A stretch of 64,000 nt of DNA from Balanoglossus misakiensis (GCA_040954595.2 CM082586.2:10354001-10418000); one strand, 5' to 3'. Positions 1 through 13,155 are shown, numbered from the stretch's first letter. Translations and numbers: made by a program. The notes: a model not told the origin generated them from the sequence alone.

Positions 1-2621
1 ATAATGCATATGGGGATTTAAAGTTGACTGTAAATCGCCAGGTTAATACGTGGCCAAAAGCACAGTAATTTGACATTGCGAATGCAACAGTGACATTTAA
101 TGTGATTCTTTGCATTAGGGCAAATGGCGAAGCATGCTTGACGATGCATTACTGTAGATAGTGATGCAAACACTTCGCTTTGACATGGGTATAAAAAGCA
201 TATGGGGATTTCAAGTTGATAATAAATCCCGATGTTTATACATGGCCAAAAGCACTGTAATTTGACATTGCTAATGCAATGGTGACATTGAATCTGATTC
301 TTTGCATCAGCGTAAATGGCGAAGCATGCTTGATGATGCATCACAGTAGATAGTGATGCAAACACTTCGCTTAGACATGGGTATAAAAAGCATATAGGGA
401 TTTCAAGTAGATTATAAATCCCTGTGTTAATACGTGTCCAAAAGCACTGTAATTTGACATTGCTAATGCCATGTTGACATTATATATGATTCTTTGCATC
501 AGGGCAAATGGGGAAGCAGCTTGATGATGGATCAGGGTAGATGGTATTTCAAGCCCTTCACATTGACATTGGAATATAACGCATATGGGGATTTAAAGTT
601 GATTGTAAATCCCCAGGTTAATACGTGGCCATAATCACTGTAATTTGACATTGCTAATGAAATGGTGACGCTGAATGTGATTTTTTTGCATCAGGGTAAA
701 TTGTGAAGCAAGCTTGATGATGCATCAGGATAGATGGTGTTTCAAGCACTTCACTTGACATTGGAATATAACGCATATGGGGATTTAAAGTTAATTGCAA
801 ATCCCTAGGTTAATACATGGCCAAAAACACTGTAATTTAAAATTGCTAATGCAATGGTGACATTGAATGTGATTCTTTGCATCAGGGCAAATGGCGAAGC
901 AGCTTGATGATGCATCAGGATAGATGGTGATGCAAGCTCTGCACTTTGACATAGGTATTTAATGCATATGCATGGGTATTTAAAGTTGTCTGTAAATTCC
1001 CAGGTTAATACGTGGCCATAAGCACTGTAATTTGACATTGCTAATGCAACGATGATATTGAATCTGATTCTTTGCATCAGGGTAAATGGCGATGCAAGCT
1101 TGATGATGCATCACGGTAGATAGGGATGCAAACACTTCACTTTGACGTGGGTGTTAAATGCATATGGGGATTTGCTAATGCTACCGTGACACTAAATCTG
1201 ATTCTTTGCATCAGGGAAAATGGTGAAGCAAGCTTGATGATGCATCAGGATAGATGGTGTTTCAAGCCCTTCACATTGACATTAGAATATAATGCATATG
1301 GGGATTTAAAGTTGATTGTAAATCCCCAGGTTAGTATACGGCCAAACGAACTGTAATTTGACATTGCTAATGCTACAGTGACATTGAATCTGATTCTTTG
1401 CATTAGGGCAAATGGCGAAGCAAGCTTGATGATGCATCACGGTAGATATTGATGCAAGCACTTCGCTTTGACATGGGTATAAAATTCATATGGGGATTTC
1501 AAGTTGATTATAAATCCCTGGGTTAATATGTGGCCGAAAACACTTTTATTTGCCATTGCTAATGCTATGGCGACACTAAATCTGATTCTTTGCATCAGGG
1601 TAAATTGTAAAGAAAGCTTGATGATGCATCAGTATAGATGGTGTTTCAAGCCGTTCAAGTTAACATTGCAATATAATGCATATGGGGATTTAAAGTTGAT
1701 TGTAAACCCCCAAGTTAATACATGGCCAAACGCTCAGTAAATTGACATTGCTAATGCTATGGTGACACTGATTATTTGCATCAGGGTTAATGGCGAAACA
1801 AACTTGATGATGCATCAGGGTAGATGGTATTTCAAGCCCTTCACATTGACATTGGCATATAATGCATATGGGGATTTAAAGTTGAGTGTAAATCCCTAGG
1901 TTAATACATAGCCAAAAGCACTGTAATTTGACATGGCTAATGCTACTGTGATACTAAATCTGATTCTTTGCACCAGGGCATATAACGAAGCATGCTTGAT
2001 GATGCATCAGGATCAATGGTGATGGAGACACTGCACTTTGACATGTGTATTTAATGCATATGCACTGATGTTTAAAGTTGACTGTAAATCGCCAGGTTAA
2101 TATGTGGCCAAAAGCACAGTAATTTGACATTGCGAATGCAATGGTGACATTGAATCTGATTCTTTGCATTACGGCAAATGGCGAAGCATGCTTGACGATG
2201 CATTACTGTAGATAGTGATGCAAACACTTCGCTTTGACATGGGTATAAAAAGCATATGGGGATTTCAAGTTGATTATAAATCCCGATGTTAATACCTGGC
2301 CAAAAGCACTGTAATTTGACATTGCTAATGCAATGGTGACACTATATCTGATTCTTTGCATCAGGGCAAATGGCGAAGCAGCTTGATGATGCATCAGGAT
2401 AGATGGTGATGCAAGCTCTGCACTTTGACATGGGTATAAAATGCTTGCTGAAGGGGATTTAAAGTTGTCAAAACAAACTTGATGATGCATCAGGGTAGAT
2501 GGTATTTCAAGCCCTTCACATTGACATTGGAATATGGTGCATATGTGGATTTAAAGTTGATTGTAAATCCCCAGGTTAATACGTGGCCAAAAGCACTGTA
2601 ATTTGACATTTCTAATGATGG
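1..2621. repeat. ~190-bp satellite array, about 14 monomers
   Basis: A unit of about 190 bp is repeated head to tail. Each monomer holds the landmarks GCATATGGGGATTTAAAGTT, GGTTAATACGTGGCC, CACTGTAATTTGACATTG, TGATTCTTTGCATCAGGG and CTTGATGATGCATCA in the same order. The phrase around TAATTTGACATTG recurs near 70, 255, 445, 636, 830 and 1025. Monomers differ by scattered substitutions, and some are shortened, for example near 1170 and 2455. The short open frames across it are not protein-like and run through repeated units. Single or few monomers of the same family occur at 5165-5262, 18552-19190 and 23190-23285. Confidence 0.93.
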
Positions 2622-2757
2622 TGAGATGTTGTTTGCTCCCCAGGGAGTTGAATGGAATAGTAAGGTCCAACGACCTAGGTCAAATTACCATGGGACAACT
2701 TTAAAGCATGTTGAGATTTAATGTGCTACATAAGTTATAAATATTATATTAATATTT
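2622..2757 (+). repeat. SINE 3' tail fused to the satellite
   Basis: The stretch starting GTTGTTTGCTCCCCAGGGAG and ending in GTGCTACATAAGTTATAAA plus an AT tail matches the 3' part of the full SINE at 4353-4692. Here the tRNA-like head is missing and the satellite joins directly at a GTGAG(A/C)TGTTG sequence. The same fusion is seen at 5262-5397, 19190-19325 and 23285-23426. Confidence 0.7.
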
Positions 2758-2760
2758 AGG

Positions 2761-2898
2761 GGTTATTACACGAATTTTGGTCGATAACGCGTCGTATTCG
2801 AGTGATGTCCGTATTTTGATGAGTTGCGCTTCGCAACGAGTCAAAATACAGACATCACGAGAATGCGTCGCGTTATCGACCAAAATTCGTGTAATAAC
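2761..2898. mobile_element. 138-bp near-perfect fold-back (MITE-like) element
   Basis: The ends GGTTATTACACGAATTTTGG and its reverse complement frame a sequence that is palindromic almost throughout, with the centre near TTGCGCTTCGCAA. It could fold into one long hairpin. It sits at the end of a SINE tail. I could not identify a target-site duplication. It encodes nothing. Confidence 0.72.
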
Positions 2899-3388
2899 CT
2901 CTTTATCATACATGCCTACCTATAAAACAGTACGATTTGCAGAAATGCGCCGAGAAAAATAATTTCAAATTTGAACCGGGCGCTGGGATCACGGCAGTAG
3001 CCATGTTGTGACGTATGACGTGTGGGCCGTAGTATCATTTTAAGGGGGTTGGCAGCTTTCATTACGATGGGCACATCCACATTCTAAATAAAATTGTCTA
3101 CGTTCTCTTTCAAAATATCATGTTAACAATTATTTTGCATTGAGAATTTCGAAGAACTAAAACTGATGCATTCAACATGACAAAACCGCCAGCTTTGAAA
3201 ACTTTATTACAGCTTCTAATAACCGAATTTTACAACACCCCTCTCCACTATGCCCCGTGTGTCGCTCGCGCGCGCAGTGAACTGTCACGCCGAGACGTGG
3301 ACGCGATATTTTCACATTGTGAAATACCGTAAAATATCTTCGGGGCGAGAACAATAGAAAGTGTTAAATACAGGCGTTGCATGTATGA
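2899..3388. other. stretch with no recognised gene
   Basis: Apparently low-copy sequence within this window. It includes a CG-rich patch near 3255-3300. I see no conserved open frame, RNA gene or repeat pair. Confidence 0.5.
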
Positions 3389-4352
3389 TAATATTACATA
3401 AACAACACTCTTACTTAGCTAAGGAAGTGGTCAGGTGAAATATATTTGCAGAGCTGACCAATTCTTTAAGGAAAATTAAAGTTGGGTATTTTGGATGTAT
3501 TCATACCTACAAACTGTGTTATGTATGGGACGTTGATGTTGCCTAATACGTCTCCACATTAACTTGAATTATTAACAGCAGCTATACAAGGCAGCGTATG
3601 GAAAGATCATTGTAAGACATACACAACACTTTTATGGAGCATGGGAAATGTTCATGAGAACTGTGTTCTCGGAGCTCAAAACTGTGTTATGAGAAATTCA
3701 AGCTGCTAAACTTGCGTGTCTCTAAATTTACTGAAACCGTGATAATGAGCAAAAGAAGGCAACGTATAGGAATGCCATTCTACCACATACTGTTACTCAA
3801 CACTTCTATTAAGCATGGGAAATAGTATTGAGAACAGTATTCTCAAAGTTGACAAACTGTGTTATGTGTAGAATATCCAAATTGCCTAATTGGCAATCGT
3901 TAGCAACCAGTTGTCTTCAAGAGGGTTTGGGGCACCAACCTCAACATGCTTTAAGTCTTTAGTGATCTAGCAAGTTAGCCTGCATATCGAGCAACTGTTA
4001 ATGGAGTGAGTTGCTCAATGATAGGAAACTCCTTTGTTCATTTTCAAAATAAAAACCAAAAATGTGAACAAAACACACTGAATTATGTATGGGATATATG
4101 GGATTGCCTAATTTGCGTGTCTCCACATTTACTTAAACTCTCACAGGGAGACAAATGTCACAGCAGACGGAAAAATGATTATGCCACACACAGCACTTTT
4201 ATTTAGCACGGGAACTGGTCTTGGGAAATGGGAGCTGACACACTGAATTTTTGGAAATTCAAAGAGCCTAATATGCATGTTTCCATATTTGCTTAAACCC
4301 TGACTGAGAGCTGAACAAGGCACTAAATGGAAAGGTCATTGTGCCACATAAA
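3389..4352. repeat. ~170-bp degenerate tandem repeat
   Basis: Units share ACAACACTTTTATTAAGCAT, GAGCTGACAAACTGTGTTAT, TTGCCTAATTTGCGTGTCTC and CATTTACTTAAACTCTCAC in that order. Units begin near 3400, 3620, 3795 and 4190. The repeat is more diverged than the 190-bp satellite. The same family recurs at 4693-4762, 5398-5890, 19326-19980, 22763-22841 and 23427-23720, always just downstream of a SINE tail. Confidence 0.75.
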
Positions 4353-4692
4353 GTCATAGTCCAGTCGTTAGAGCATCAGACCCATAATCAAAGAATCAAG
4401 GGTTTGATCCCTGGCATGGTTGTGGTGTTGTGGTGTTTACATCTCCTTGCCTCTCCCCGCCCATAAGAAAAGGTAATTTGGTGGATCCGATATTGTAATG
4501 AGTATGTTTAGGTCTGCTGTGCTGATATAAAAGCTGCACATGTGAGCTGTTGTTTGCTCCCCATGGAGTGGGATGGAATATTTTAGGTCCACCGACCTAG
4601 GTCAAATTACCATGGGAAACACTTTGAAGCAGCACATTGAGATTTATTGTGTAATGTGCTATATAAGTAATAAATATTATATTGATATCATT
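4353..4692 (+). mobile_element. tRNA-derived SINE with target-site duplication
   Basis: The 5' head looks like a tRNA: an A-box-like TAGTCCAGTCGTTAGAGCA, an anticodon-loop region CCCATAATC (CAT anticodon, tRNA-Met-like), and a B-box-like GGTTTGATCCC. It is followed by a body with TCCTTGCCTCTCC and a tail GTGCTATATAAGTAATAAA with an AT-rich end. Both ends carry ACATAAA (4346-4352 and 4693-4699), a likely 7-bp target duplication, so this copy is a true insertion into the ~170-bp repeat. It would be copied by a LINE in trans. It is not a functional tRNA gene, because the stems are not all paired. Confidence 0.82.
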
Positions 4693-4766
4693 ACATAAAC
4701 AACACTCTTACTTAGCAAAGGAAGTGGTCAGGTGAACTATATTCGCAGAGCTGACCAATTGTTTAA

Positions 4767-5097
4767 AGGGGCAAAGTCTCTCTTTCGCCACCATTGTTCA
4801 ATTAAGTTTGATACATGAACCCATTTATGTTATTCTACATGTGGCTATATAGTGAATCAACATTCAACCAACAACTTTCATCCCGTTTGTAGAATCTGAG
4901 AGTAAAAATCTCGCAAAAATGAATAAATGGTAAACACCGATTATTCATTTTGGCGAGTTTTTTCATTCTTGTGTGTACAAGTGGGGTGGAAGTTGTGTTT
5001 GGTCGAACATTGATTCACTATACAGCCAACATAAACGATGTCTTGTATCAAACATAATTAATGGTAAAAAGGGCAGCGAGAGAGACACTTTGTCCCT
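4767..5097. mobile_element. 331-bp fold-back MITE in a TTAA site
   Basis: Long inverted arms start AGGGGCAAAGTCTCTC and AGGGACAAAGTGTCTC, with TTAA on both sides (4763-4766 and 5098-5101). The related repeat at about 3455-3490 keeps a single TTAA at the matching place, so it acts as an empty site. Both arms resemble the first ~200 bp of the large transposon that starts at 6858. This copy is therefore best read as a non-autonomous derivative of that element, moved by its transposase. Confidence 0.85.
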
Positions 5098-5101
5098 TTA
5101 A

Positions 5102-5397
5102 GTAAAATTCAAGTTGTGTAATGTGGACATATTCACATTTACAAACTGTTTTATAGTCACATGGGGATTAAATGCATATGCATGTGTATTTAAAGTTAAC
5201 TGTAAATCCCCAGGTTAATACGTGGCCAAAAGCACTGTAATTTGACATTTCTAAAGATGGTGAGATGTTGTTTGCTCCCCAGGGAGTTGAATGGAATATT
5301 TATGTCCAACGACCTAAATCAAATGACCATGGGACAACTTTAAAGCACATTGAGATTTAATGTGCTACATACGTTATAAATATTATATTAATATTAT
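5102..5397. repeat. fragment of ~170-bp unit, one 190-bp monomer and a SINE tail
   Basis: After the MITE, the host repeat resumes briefly. A satellite fragment follows (about 5165-5262, with GGTTAATACGTGGCC), then a headless SINE tail (5262-5397) ending in an AT-rich tail. The order satellite, SINE tail, ~170-bp repeat is the same as at 2580-2760, 19140-19330 and 23230-23430. Confidence 0.7.
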
Positions 5398-6853
5398 TAC
5401 ATAAAAAACACTCTTGCTTAGCAAAGGAAGTGGTCAGGTGAAAAATATTTGCACAGCTGACCAATTATTTAAGGAATATTAAAGTTGGGTAATTTGGACG
5501 TATTCATACGGGTGTTGGTCAATGGAAAGTCCTTTGTTCATTTTCAAAATGGCAACCAAAAATGCGAACAAAACACACTGAATTCTGTACGGGATATTGA
5601 TGTTGCCTAATTTGCGTGTTTCCACATTTACTTAAACTCTCACACGGAGACAAATGTCACAGCAAACGGAAAAATGACTATGCTACACACAACACTTTTA
5701 TTGATCATGGGAAATGTTCATGAGAATTGTGTTATGGTACTTTTCGGGGCTCACGAACTGTGTTATGGGAAATCTGACAAGGAATCTAAACTGTACCACA
5801 TACACAACACTTTTATTAAGCGTGGGACATGGTCCTGAGAACAATATTCTCAGAGCTGACAAACTGTGTTATGTGAAATTCATGTTGCCTATTTCATGAT
5901 AATGGCTTGTGGTACACAAGGGTTAACAGCAATCAGCAATTGCTTGTATGATAGGTATGATGATCGATTTATAAATTTCAATGGTATAATAATGGGCAAC
6001 ACATGTGGAAGTGTTTAATAAACAGTTAACTAATGTGGTGATGGTTTGTGGTAAAATTGAGGGTACACAGATTATAATGGGCCAAAACAATGAATATAAT
6101 AGAGGTTGATGATGGTGAAGGGTTTCATATGAATGGTGTAATAAAGGTTAACAAATGTGGTGATAGCTTTGGTGTACAGGGCTGTTGATATATTTAGTAA
6201 TGACAAAGGTATAATAATGATAAAAGCTTAAATAAGTGTTGGGGCACAATCTTCACGATGGTTCATTCATTGGTTAATGTGTATATTTTATTAATATCAT
6301 GCTATTGTTTATCAGTTAGATCATAATCAGGATTTTTCCATGCACATCGTCACCATGATTCAGCGGAATTCTTCTGAATAGTACCTGTGATCATTTTTCC
6401 GCACCGACGCATTGTACGCGACAGACATGCAGAAAATATTAACATGTAACTCACAGGCATAATGTTAAATCTAAACGACTGTACGTTAGGTTAGCTTTAC
6501 CTCCCCACCCCATCCAAATTCCAAATTTAGCTTGCCATGCAGTTTTCGGGTAGTACCAATTCGGAAACTTTCATGGTTCATTCATCGAACCAAATATTGG
6601 ATTTGACACACTGTGCCATGGGTGGGTAAAGCATGGTGAAATGTTGGCGGTAAACTTTAACCAGGCAGGTCACATGAAATGAAGATATTATCCTTTGAGT
6701 TTGATGACATACATGATAAGATATGTCAGTTTTGACACCTTTTTGCAGACATAGATGCTGATGTATTTTTTCCATTGGACACAGTAGTCAAAGTCCAGTC
6801 TGTGTTTAAAATGATACCCTGGTCACACACAGTGAGAAATATCAGCCTTTGAC
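5398..6853. repeat. duplicated segment, copy 1 (partner 19326-20949)
   Basis: Nearly the same sequence as 19326-20949, in the same orientation. Shared landmarks are CAACCAAAAATGCGAACAAA, TACTTTTCGGGGCTCACGA, AGGGTTAACAGCAATCAGCA and TTTTCGGGTAGTACCAATTC. Copy 1 lacks about 165 bp that copy 2 has at about 19800-19965. The loss lies between two TCAGAG(C/T)TGACAAACTGTG repeats, as expected from recombination or slippage. Copy 1 ends exactly at the TTAA where the Kolobok-like element starts. No believable gene lies inside. Confidence 0.85.
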
Positions 6854-9200
6854 TTAAAGGGACAAAGTCTCTCTCTTTTTGCCTTTTTTCCATTACTTTT
6901 GATTCATTCAAGACACTGTGTATGTTATTTTAAATGTTGATATATAGTGAATCAACGTTCGACCACACACAAGTTCCATCCCGCTTGTAGACACGAGAGT
7001 AAAAAAATCACCAAAATGAATAATCGTTCTTTACCATTTATTCGAGCGCGGACGCGGGCCGGGCTTCGATCATTACCAATGTGCGCATGTGCAAGGGTAT
7101 ATACACAAAATGAAACGTCATACATATAATTATAGCTGTAGCGACAGTCATGGCGGATGCTTTGGCGTCTGTTCCCAGTAGCAGTGGTAAACGTAAACGT
7201 GCTCGTGGCCGCCCACAAACCACTGCTTCGGCAAAAAACGTAAACAATTGCTGAAACAAGTAGGTCAGATAAACATTTTCTCGGAAATTCATCGTTGGAA
7301 TGAAATCAAACGCTCCTTGGTATTGGAAACGAACCGCCAGGTCGCAAAGGTACTGATCGACCGGTAAGTACATATTCGTGCATTCACTGTGTACGTACTC
7401 CATAGCCAAAGATACGGCATGAATTGTGTACATGAATTTAGAATCTGTGTCTCACAGAATCACTGCGAGCATCATCTCAATGTAATTCTAAATGTGCTGT
7501 TTCAAGTCGTATTTCACTTAGTGATTTTGCCCAGCGCATACCTCGCCCTCGACCAGCAGTTGTATGTAGTACGCTGGACCGTTTGTATCAATGTATGACT
7601 ATGCGAGATAAATTGTACGGTACTGCAATTTTTTTTTTTTTCTTTTTTTTCCTCCGGACAATCTACATGTATTACTGTTATCGAACATACGAGACAATAT
7701 GCTTTTAGCGGAATTTGGTTGTTCTTTGTTCTGCTACAACTTCCGTTTTGTTATAGCCAGTTGTGTACATTTCTTGAGCTGTATATGAACTGAAGAAAAA
7801 TTTGGCTATTTTCTCGTAGTTATCTTATTCTCACCTTACGTGTCTGTAACCTGTCCTCTGAGGCAAATTATGGCTGTGTGTAATCCCTTCTAAAGACAGA
7901 AATTGGCTACGTAAACAAGCCATTGTAAAGGCAAAAAAGGTTCATTGTGTCTTATTATTTGTGTGGACAGGTATTATGAACATCAAGTTACAGCAACAAC
8001 AGATGCAGAATTTACCAGGCCTGCATCATCTCCAAGTGGCCAAGAAACACTGCAAGTATTTGCACCGTCTATGGAAACTAGGTACCAAATAAATTTTGAT
8101 CATGATACTTTGAGCTTTGTATAGTACACAATAGATTTTCATATTTGATGGGGCTCTTGCAGTATACATGATGTATATTGGTTTAAAGAGGTGACATGTT
8201 TTTATGGCTCATGAAAAGTAATTGTGTCCGTAATATAATTTATAGAAATGAAACAATGAAATGTTGCATTCCACATAGTTATCTGTGTGATAGATGGGAA
8301 TACCTAAAAGTATATATTTGTTTCTTAAAATTTATAGGCAACGTGATGATCAAGGACAAGCCACCCAAACTTTTCCTATGACATCAACGCCAGGAAATGG
8401 CCATCTTTGTGATATCGAAAAAAATTTAGAAGAATTAGTTGCATCAGAAATATCATCAGTCAGGTAGGTGTTTAAGCACTGTTTTTTTACATTACATGAT
8501 AATTTCAATGCTTCTAGCCACAATCTGTAGTATGAGGAAAAGCCTCTGCTCAAACTCTCAGGTGACAATAATCAACATAACAATGGCGAAGTATACCTGA
8601 CATTTGCCCTCCAATAAACAACCAAAATCATCCTATACAATTTATTCAGTGTGTTGACCAAGACATTCACGTCTATGGTTTTAATCCAGCAAACATAGGT
8701 TTTTCACTGCTTACTGGTTGGGGGATTAGGGGGAACTGGAACCTACAACGTTTGTGCAGACCTAGTTTGTCATGTATCAAATTTTAGTCTTTTTTTTCTT
8801 TGTACAGGGTTTCTTCCATCTCTGGAATTGCAGAGATAGATGTTCAGGAGATAGGAGAATCATCACAAGAGAAACCTATGGAATCTACAGAAGGCCCATC
8901 ACAGCCAGTACAAAGTGAAAGGTATGACACTATCTTTTCTTACACTCCCCGTACGCTGGGAGTGTGAGAACAGAGTGTTGGAACAAATTGTTCTCACAAT
9001 CTCACTGAATAGAAAGCTGTATATGACGTGAGTGCTGATTGGTTAACAAAGTGTTCTGTCGCTACGCGCACTAAATGTTATCCAATGGCGCGATGTGTAT
9101 TACAGGCACAGAGACTACAACGTGCCCCCAGACAACAATTCCAGAGTCATTTATTCAATGTTTTTAACGAACTTGGCTAATTTGTGACCGTGTGAGAAAA

Positions 9201-9348
9201 AGAATCTCACACACCAAGGACCTGGGATCATATTTCTCACACTCGTCGGGGATATTCTGTCCCACACGAGCCTGCGGCTCGTGTGGGACAGAAAATCCCC
9301 AACTCTTGTGAGAAATGTGATCCCAGGTCCTTGGGAGTGTGAGATTCT
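9201..9348. mobile_element. 148-bp fold-back element in intron 4
   Basis: The arms AGAATCTCACAC and GTGTGAGATTCT enclose matching sequences: ACCAAGGACCTGGGATCA against its complement, and TCCCACACGAGC against GCTCGTGTGGGA, centred on CTGCG. It is almost fully palindromic. A related GGGAGTGTGAGA motif stands at 8955-8970. No coding content and no clear target duplication. Confidence 0.7.
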
Positions 9349-10521
9349 ATTAATCTGAAGATAAACTGTAGTTAGGTAAACTTTTATAGTGAAATGTGGC
9401 TTTCCCCCCTCTTTTGTACCTTTTGTGATAAACATTAATCTCCTGCTTTAGGACAAAAGCAGGAGCGACTGCTTTACATACATGTAAATGTACTAATTTC
9501 TAACTCCCTTGCTTATGCTTGTGTGAATAAGTTATTCTGTGTAGCTATCAACATGAAAATATTTCTTAGAAAGCAAAATGGCAAATGTTTACCAAGCACC
9601 CTAAATTTACTTGTGTGAAACCAAGATAGAGAGGAACCTGTAAAAATAAGCAGTGATGCTGCTGTCCCTGTGTGCCCCTGTCACTTTGTTTCAGAGTTCA
9701 ATTTTCATGTGTGTTATATTTAGTTCACAGCTGTAAATTAGTTCAGTACATATTGCCGTCTCATGTGTGCCTATTTTGTCATTTTTTTCTCCAGCGGCCG
9801 TGTAAGATTTCCAAGAAATTTGTCTGAGTCTTTCATCAATCCATTTGAGTAAGTTTTCCTTATTCTATTGTCATATACGGCATGCATGTATCCCTTGCTT
9901 GAGCAAGCCTTTTCGATTGCTTCTTTTCTCCTGTTACACTAAATTTAAATTTGTTGGGAAAATCAGTTTCATGACATGCATCACGTGTGTCAGAACATTT
10001 GCTTGTACTTAAATTCATGGGAAATGTTTTCTTTCTTTTTTGTGCTTATGAGTGACTATATGTATTTTTAGTGAGCAGCATTGTCCCACTATTCAGATTA
10101 ATTCCTTGGTTTTATTACTACCAGGTTGAGCATTGATATTTCTGAGGAAGACAAAGAGGAAGACATGAACCTATGTGACGATGATGATTATGACTATGAG
10201 CCCAGCTTTGATATTTCTATAATGTAAGTGCGCATTTATCACTATCATCAAAGTTCCTTATTGGATGGGTACACAACAAATGGAAAGCAAAATATCCTCA
10301 TGGTTAAAAAAAGCCTAAGTGTTGGACGCTAAAATTCATATATATGATAAATTTTCTTTTATGAATGAAACATCAACTTACAACATTTGTACTAACAGCT
10401 GACTGACAAACTCTGATGGACAAGTCATGAGCATTGTTAGGATTTTTTGTCCATTTCTCAGAACTAATGGCGTGCAGGTGGTTCCTGCCATTGGTGACGA
10501 CGATATTGAAAGTGACGGTGG

Positions 10522-10555
<34 letters not shown>

Positions 10556-11613
10556 ACACCATCACCGGGTCTGCAGAGAGTTGTCACAGAAGAAGATGGG
10601 GAAAGCCTCCTTGGTGACTCTACAACATGTCTGTTTTTTTTAACCAGCTTCTGGCCCTTGGCAAAAAATCTATTAGGCAAGTCTGTGCATTGAAGTCTTG
10701 CAGTGGATTGATATCCTCTACTTCAAAGTTTGTTGGCTCAGCTTTATATCTAAAGTGGGTGAGTGTGAACTAAATATGGTATATTCTTGACAATTATTGT
10801 TAAACTATACCAACTGTAGTGTGCATTGTATGGACAATCACTATGCCAGTATTATTTAGATGAACAGGAAACTCTAGTTATAATCCTATGTGGGTGCACA
10901 TTGTTCCTTTAGGTTTATAATAAAAAACAATAGTCAACTGAAATTACAAAGTTATCGGTATTAACATCTGTTTTATCGTGTCTTGGAGAAATCAACATGA
11001 AATGATCAAATAAGCATGAATCTTTAAACTTTTTTTTTTCAGGAATGCTCAGCTGGTCACCTTGAGTACGAATGGTGTTCACAACCAATTTTGAACAGGA
11101 GACTTCATAGTGGTGATCTCTTCACAGCAGCTGCCATTCTATTGTCTGGTAATAATTATGCCAAAATTAATTTTTTGGCAAGCATTCTGTCACTCAGAAT
11201 TTGCTCCCAGAATACTTACAATAGAATTCAGAAAGCTTATCTAATACCATGTCTTGATGAATTTTGGATACGACAACAACAAGACATCATTGATTCATTT
11301 GATGGCCAAGAACTTGTTTTACTGGGTAAGTTTTTAGCTTCATTGTTAATGACACGCACCTAATCTGATTGGCTCACCCCACTGATTATCCATCACATGT
11401 CGGCCAATGCACTTGTAATTTATGTCTAAAAGTTTATACTTACACACTCTATTCTGCTGATTTAGAAAAGAATACAATAGTTATTATTTGGTGGCATTTA
11501 CTTCCTCATTTGCATCATTTCATACTCATTGTAAAATCATTGAATTGGAAATGTTCTCACTTATGCATACTTATGTATAATTTGACTGACATATTTACTT
11601 GATTATGTCTCAG

Positions 11614-11850
11614 GTGATGGGCGAATGGATTCCCCGGGTTTTTGTGCGCAATATTGCACCTATACTGTGATGGAGGAAACCACCAAGAAAATTCTGTCGA
11701 TAATAACCATGGACAAAAGAGAAACAGAGAAGAAGTCAACAAACATGGAAAAGGCCTGCCTTGTTAAAAGTCTAAACCAGCTTCAGGAGAAAGGTGTAAA
11801 TGTCAAAGAAGTCGTAACAGATGCCCACATGCAGATTACAGCTCTGATGA
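11614..11850 (+). CDS. exon 9: catalytic-core exon of the Kolobok-like transposase
   Basis: This 79-codon exon is open and flanked by a good acceptor (TGTCTCAG) and donor (GTAAGT). It encodes DGRMDSPGF, CAQYCTYTVM, TMDKRETEKKSTNMEKA and VTDAHMQI. The next two exons add HSHDIWHAAKNLSKKI and WVTHIVNHFWYC. Asp in DGR and TDAH, and the HDxWH motif, are the likely metal-binding or core residues of an RNase H-like DDE fold. That assignment is inferred from family resemblance and not proven here. The same motif set recurs in many uncharacterised marine invertebrate and fish proteins, which I take to be transposon-derived. Confidence 0.72.
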
Positions 11851-11874
11851 GTAAGTGTAATTTTATGATTTTAA

Positions 11875-12669
11875 GATGGGTCCCTAGGATCTTTTTGCCC
11901 GTTGCTATGGGCCTTTATAGGACATTACACCCCGATTTGGACTAAGCCGTTTTCAGAGTCTAACAAGGGGCTGGTAACTAGTTGAAAATCTGCACGATTG
12001 TGAGCGCGCGCCCCCTGACGCCATTGATATGCAAATTAGCTAGGTCAAATTTCAAAAGCCTAAGGCTTTTTATTCCGTGACCTCAAAAACGAACTTGATA
12101 CGTATTCATTAGTTGCTTGAACCAGGGAAGATCGTGACGGATTTTGTTTTCGAATATTATCGTTGTATCCTACGATTTCAGCATACCCGTACCACACCTG
12201 AAAAAGTCATCGATTTTGGGTGTTTTTGGACGCACTCTTCCACCGGTATCGCTTCTTAGCACGACGAAAACCGAAAAAACGATCCGTCACACTATGCGGA
12301 AGTGCGTTCTCAACAAGCAGGTCAAATTTGGCTGGCCTACGTCGCCTATGAAAAAAGCCTTAGGGATTTTCGTGAACGGTACAAAATCTCTGTGTACAAA
12401 ACATTGGATATTTAGCGTTCGATCCAGTTACTGTGGTTACAGGACGCGCACGCTATCGGTGACTGCTGCTTTGCCGTATTAGCGTGGCGGCCTATGGCCG
12501 GGCGGTAGCTGCCGTAACCATACTCGGACAGGGGGTGTGCACACAATCGTGCGTATTTTTAACTAGTTACAAGCCCCTTGTCGGACGTTCATAACGGTTT
12601 CGATCAAAATTGAGTGTAGTGTCCTATAAAGGCCCATAGCAACGAGCAAAAAGATCCTAGGGACCCATC
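11875..12669. mobile_element. 795-bp non-autonomous TTAA element with ~150-bp inverted ends
   Basis: TTAA flanks both ends (11871-11874 and 12670-12673). The ends read GATGGGTCCCTAGGATCTTT inward from each side and stay similar for about 150 bp, including GCTATGGGCCTTTATAGGAC and TAACTAGTT. It lies in intron 9 of the transposase gene. The end sequence differs from the AGGG ends of the host element, so it belongs to another TTAA family. The open frame at 12144-12482 shows nothing recognisable. Confidence 0.85.
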
Positions 12670-13155
12670 TTAACTTGGGTTATATGTTGCTTTGAAATGC
12701 CAAAAGCAAAGCTGTTATACAGGTCAATGTTGATTTTGTTTTTCTGAGATAATGTATTTGGCAATCATAACACTGTCATTTTGAAGCTCCATTTGTAATC
12801 ACATTTACCCACTCTTATAGGAGACGATCACCCAGACATAAAACATTCTCATGACATTTGGCATGCTGCCAAGAACTTGTCAAAGAAGATCATAAAGGTT
12901 AGACAAACTTTTATTCTTGTATTCAGTTTTCATTTATCTTCTAAATATGTGTGACACTGACACATAAAAATGTAAGGGTATAGAATGTTACTAACTGATC
13001 CTTCTATCATTTTGGGTGGGGTGGGTGTCAAACTACCTTTGAAAATAGTTATGGCAATATTCAAATTGTGCAGTTGTTATTTGCATCAGTAAATGTCACA
13101 AACAAGTTCAGGTCTATGGTGAATAGTTATGAACCATCAGTTTATATCAGATCAT

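Noticed and set aside
4353-4430. functional tRNA-Met gene
   Set aside because: The A and B boxes and CAT loop are present, but the acceptor and anticodon stems do not pair well. The unit has a SINE body and tail and a target duplication.
7038-7433. 131-aa minus-strand frame overlapping exon 1
   Set aside because: It is antisense to a well-supported exon and has no recognisable features.
10427-10693. separate gene with an Asp-rich protein
   Set aside because: It is exon 7 of the split transposase gene: the acceptor at 10460 and phase fit the preceding exon, and the frame ends only because of a T-run indel.
12144-12482. 112-aa frame inside the TTAA element of intron 9
   Set aside because: It shows no family resemblance, and the element's size and long inverted ends fit a non-coding MITE.
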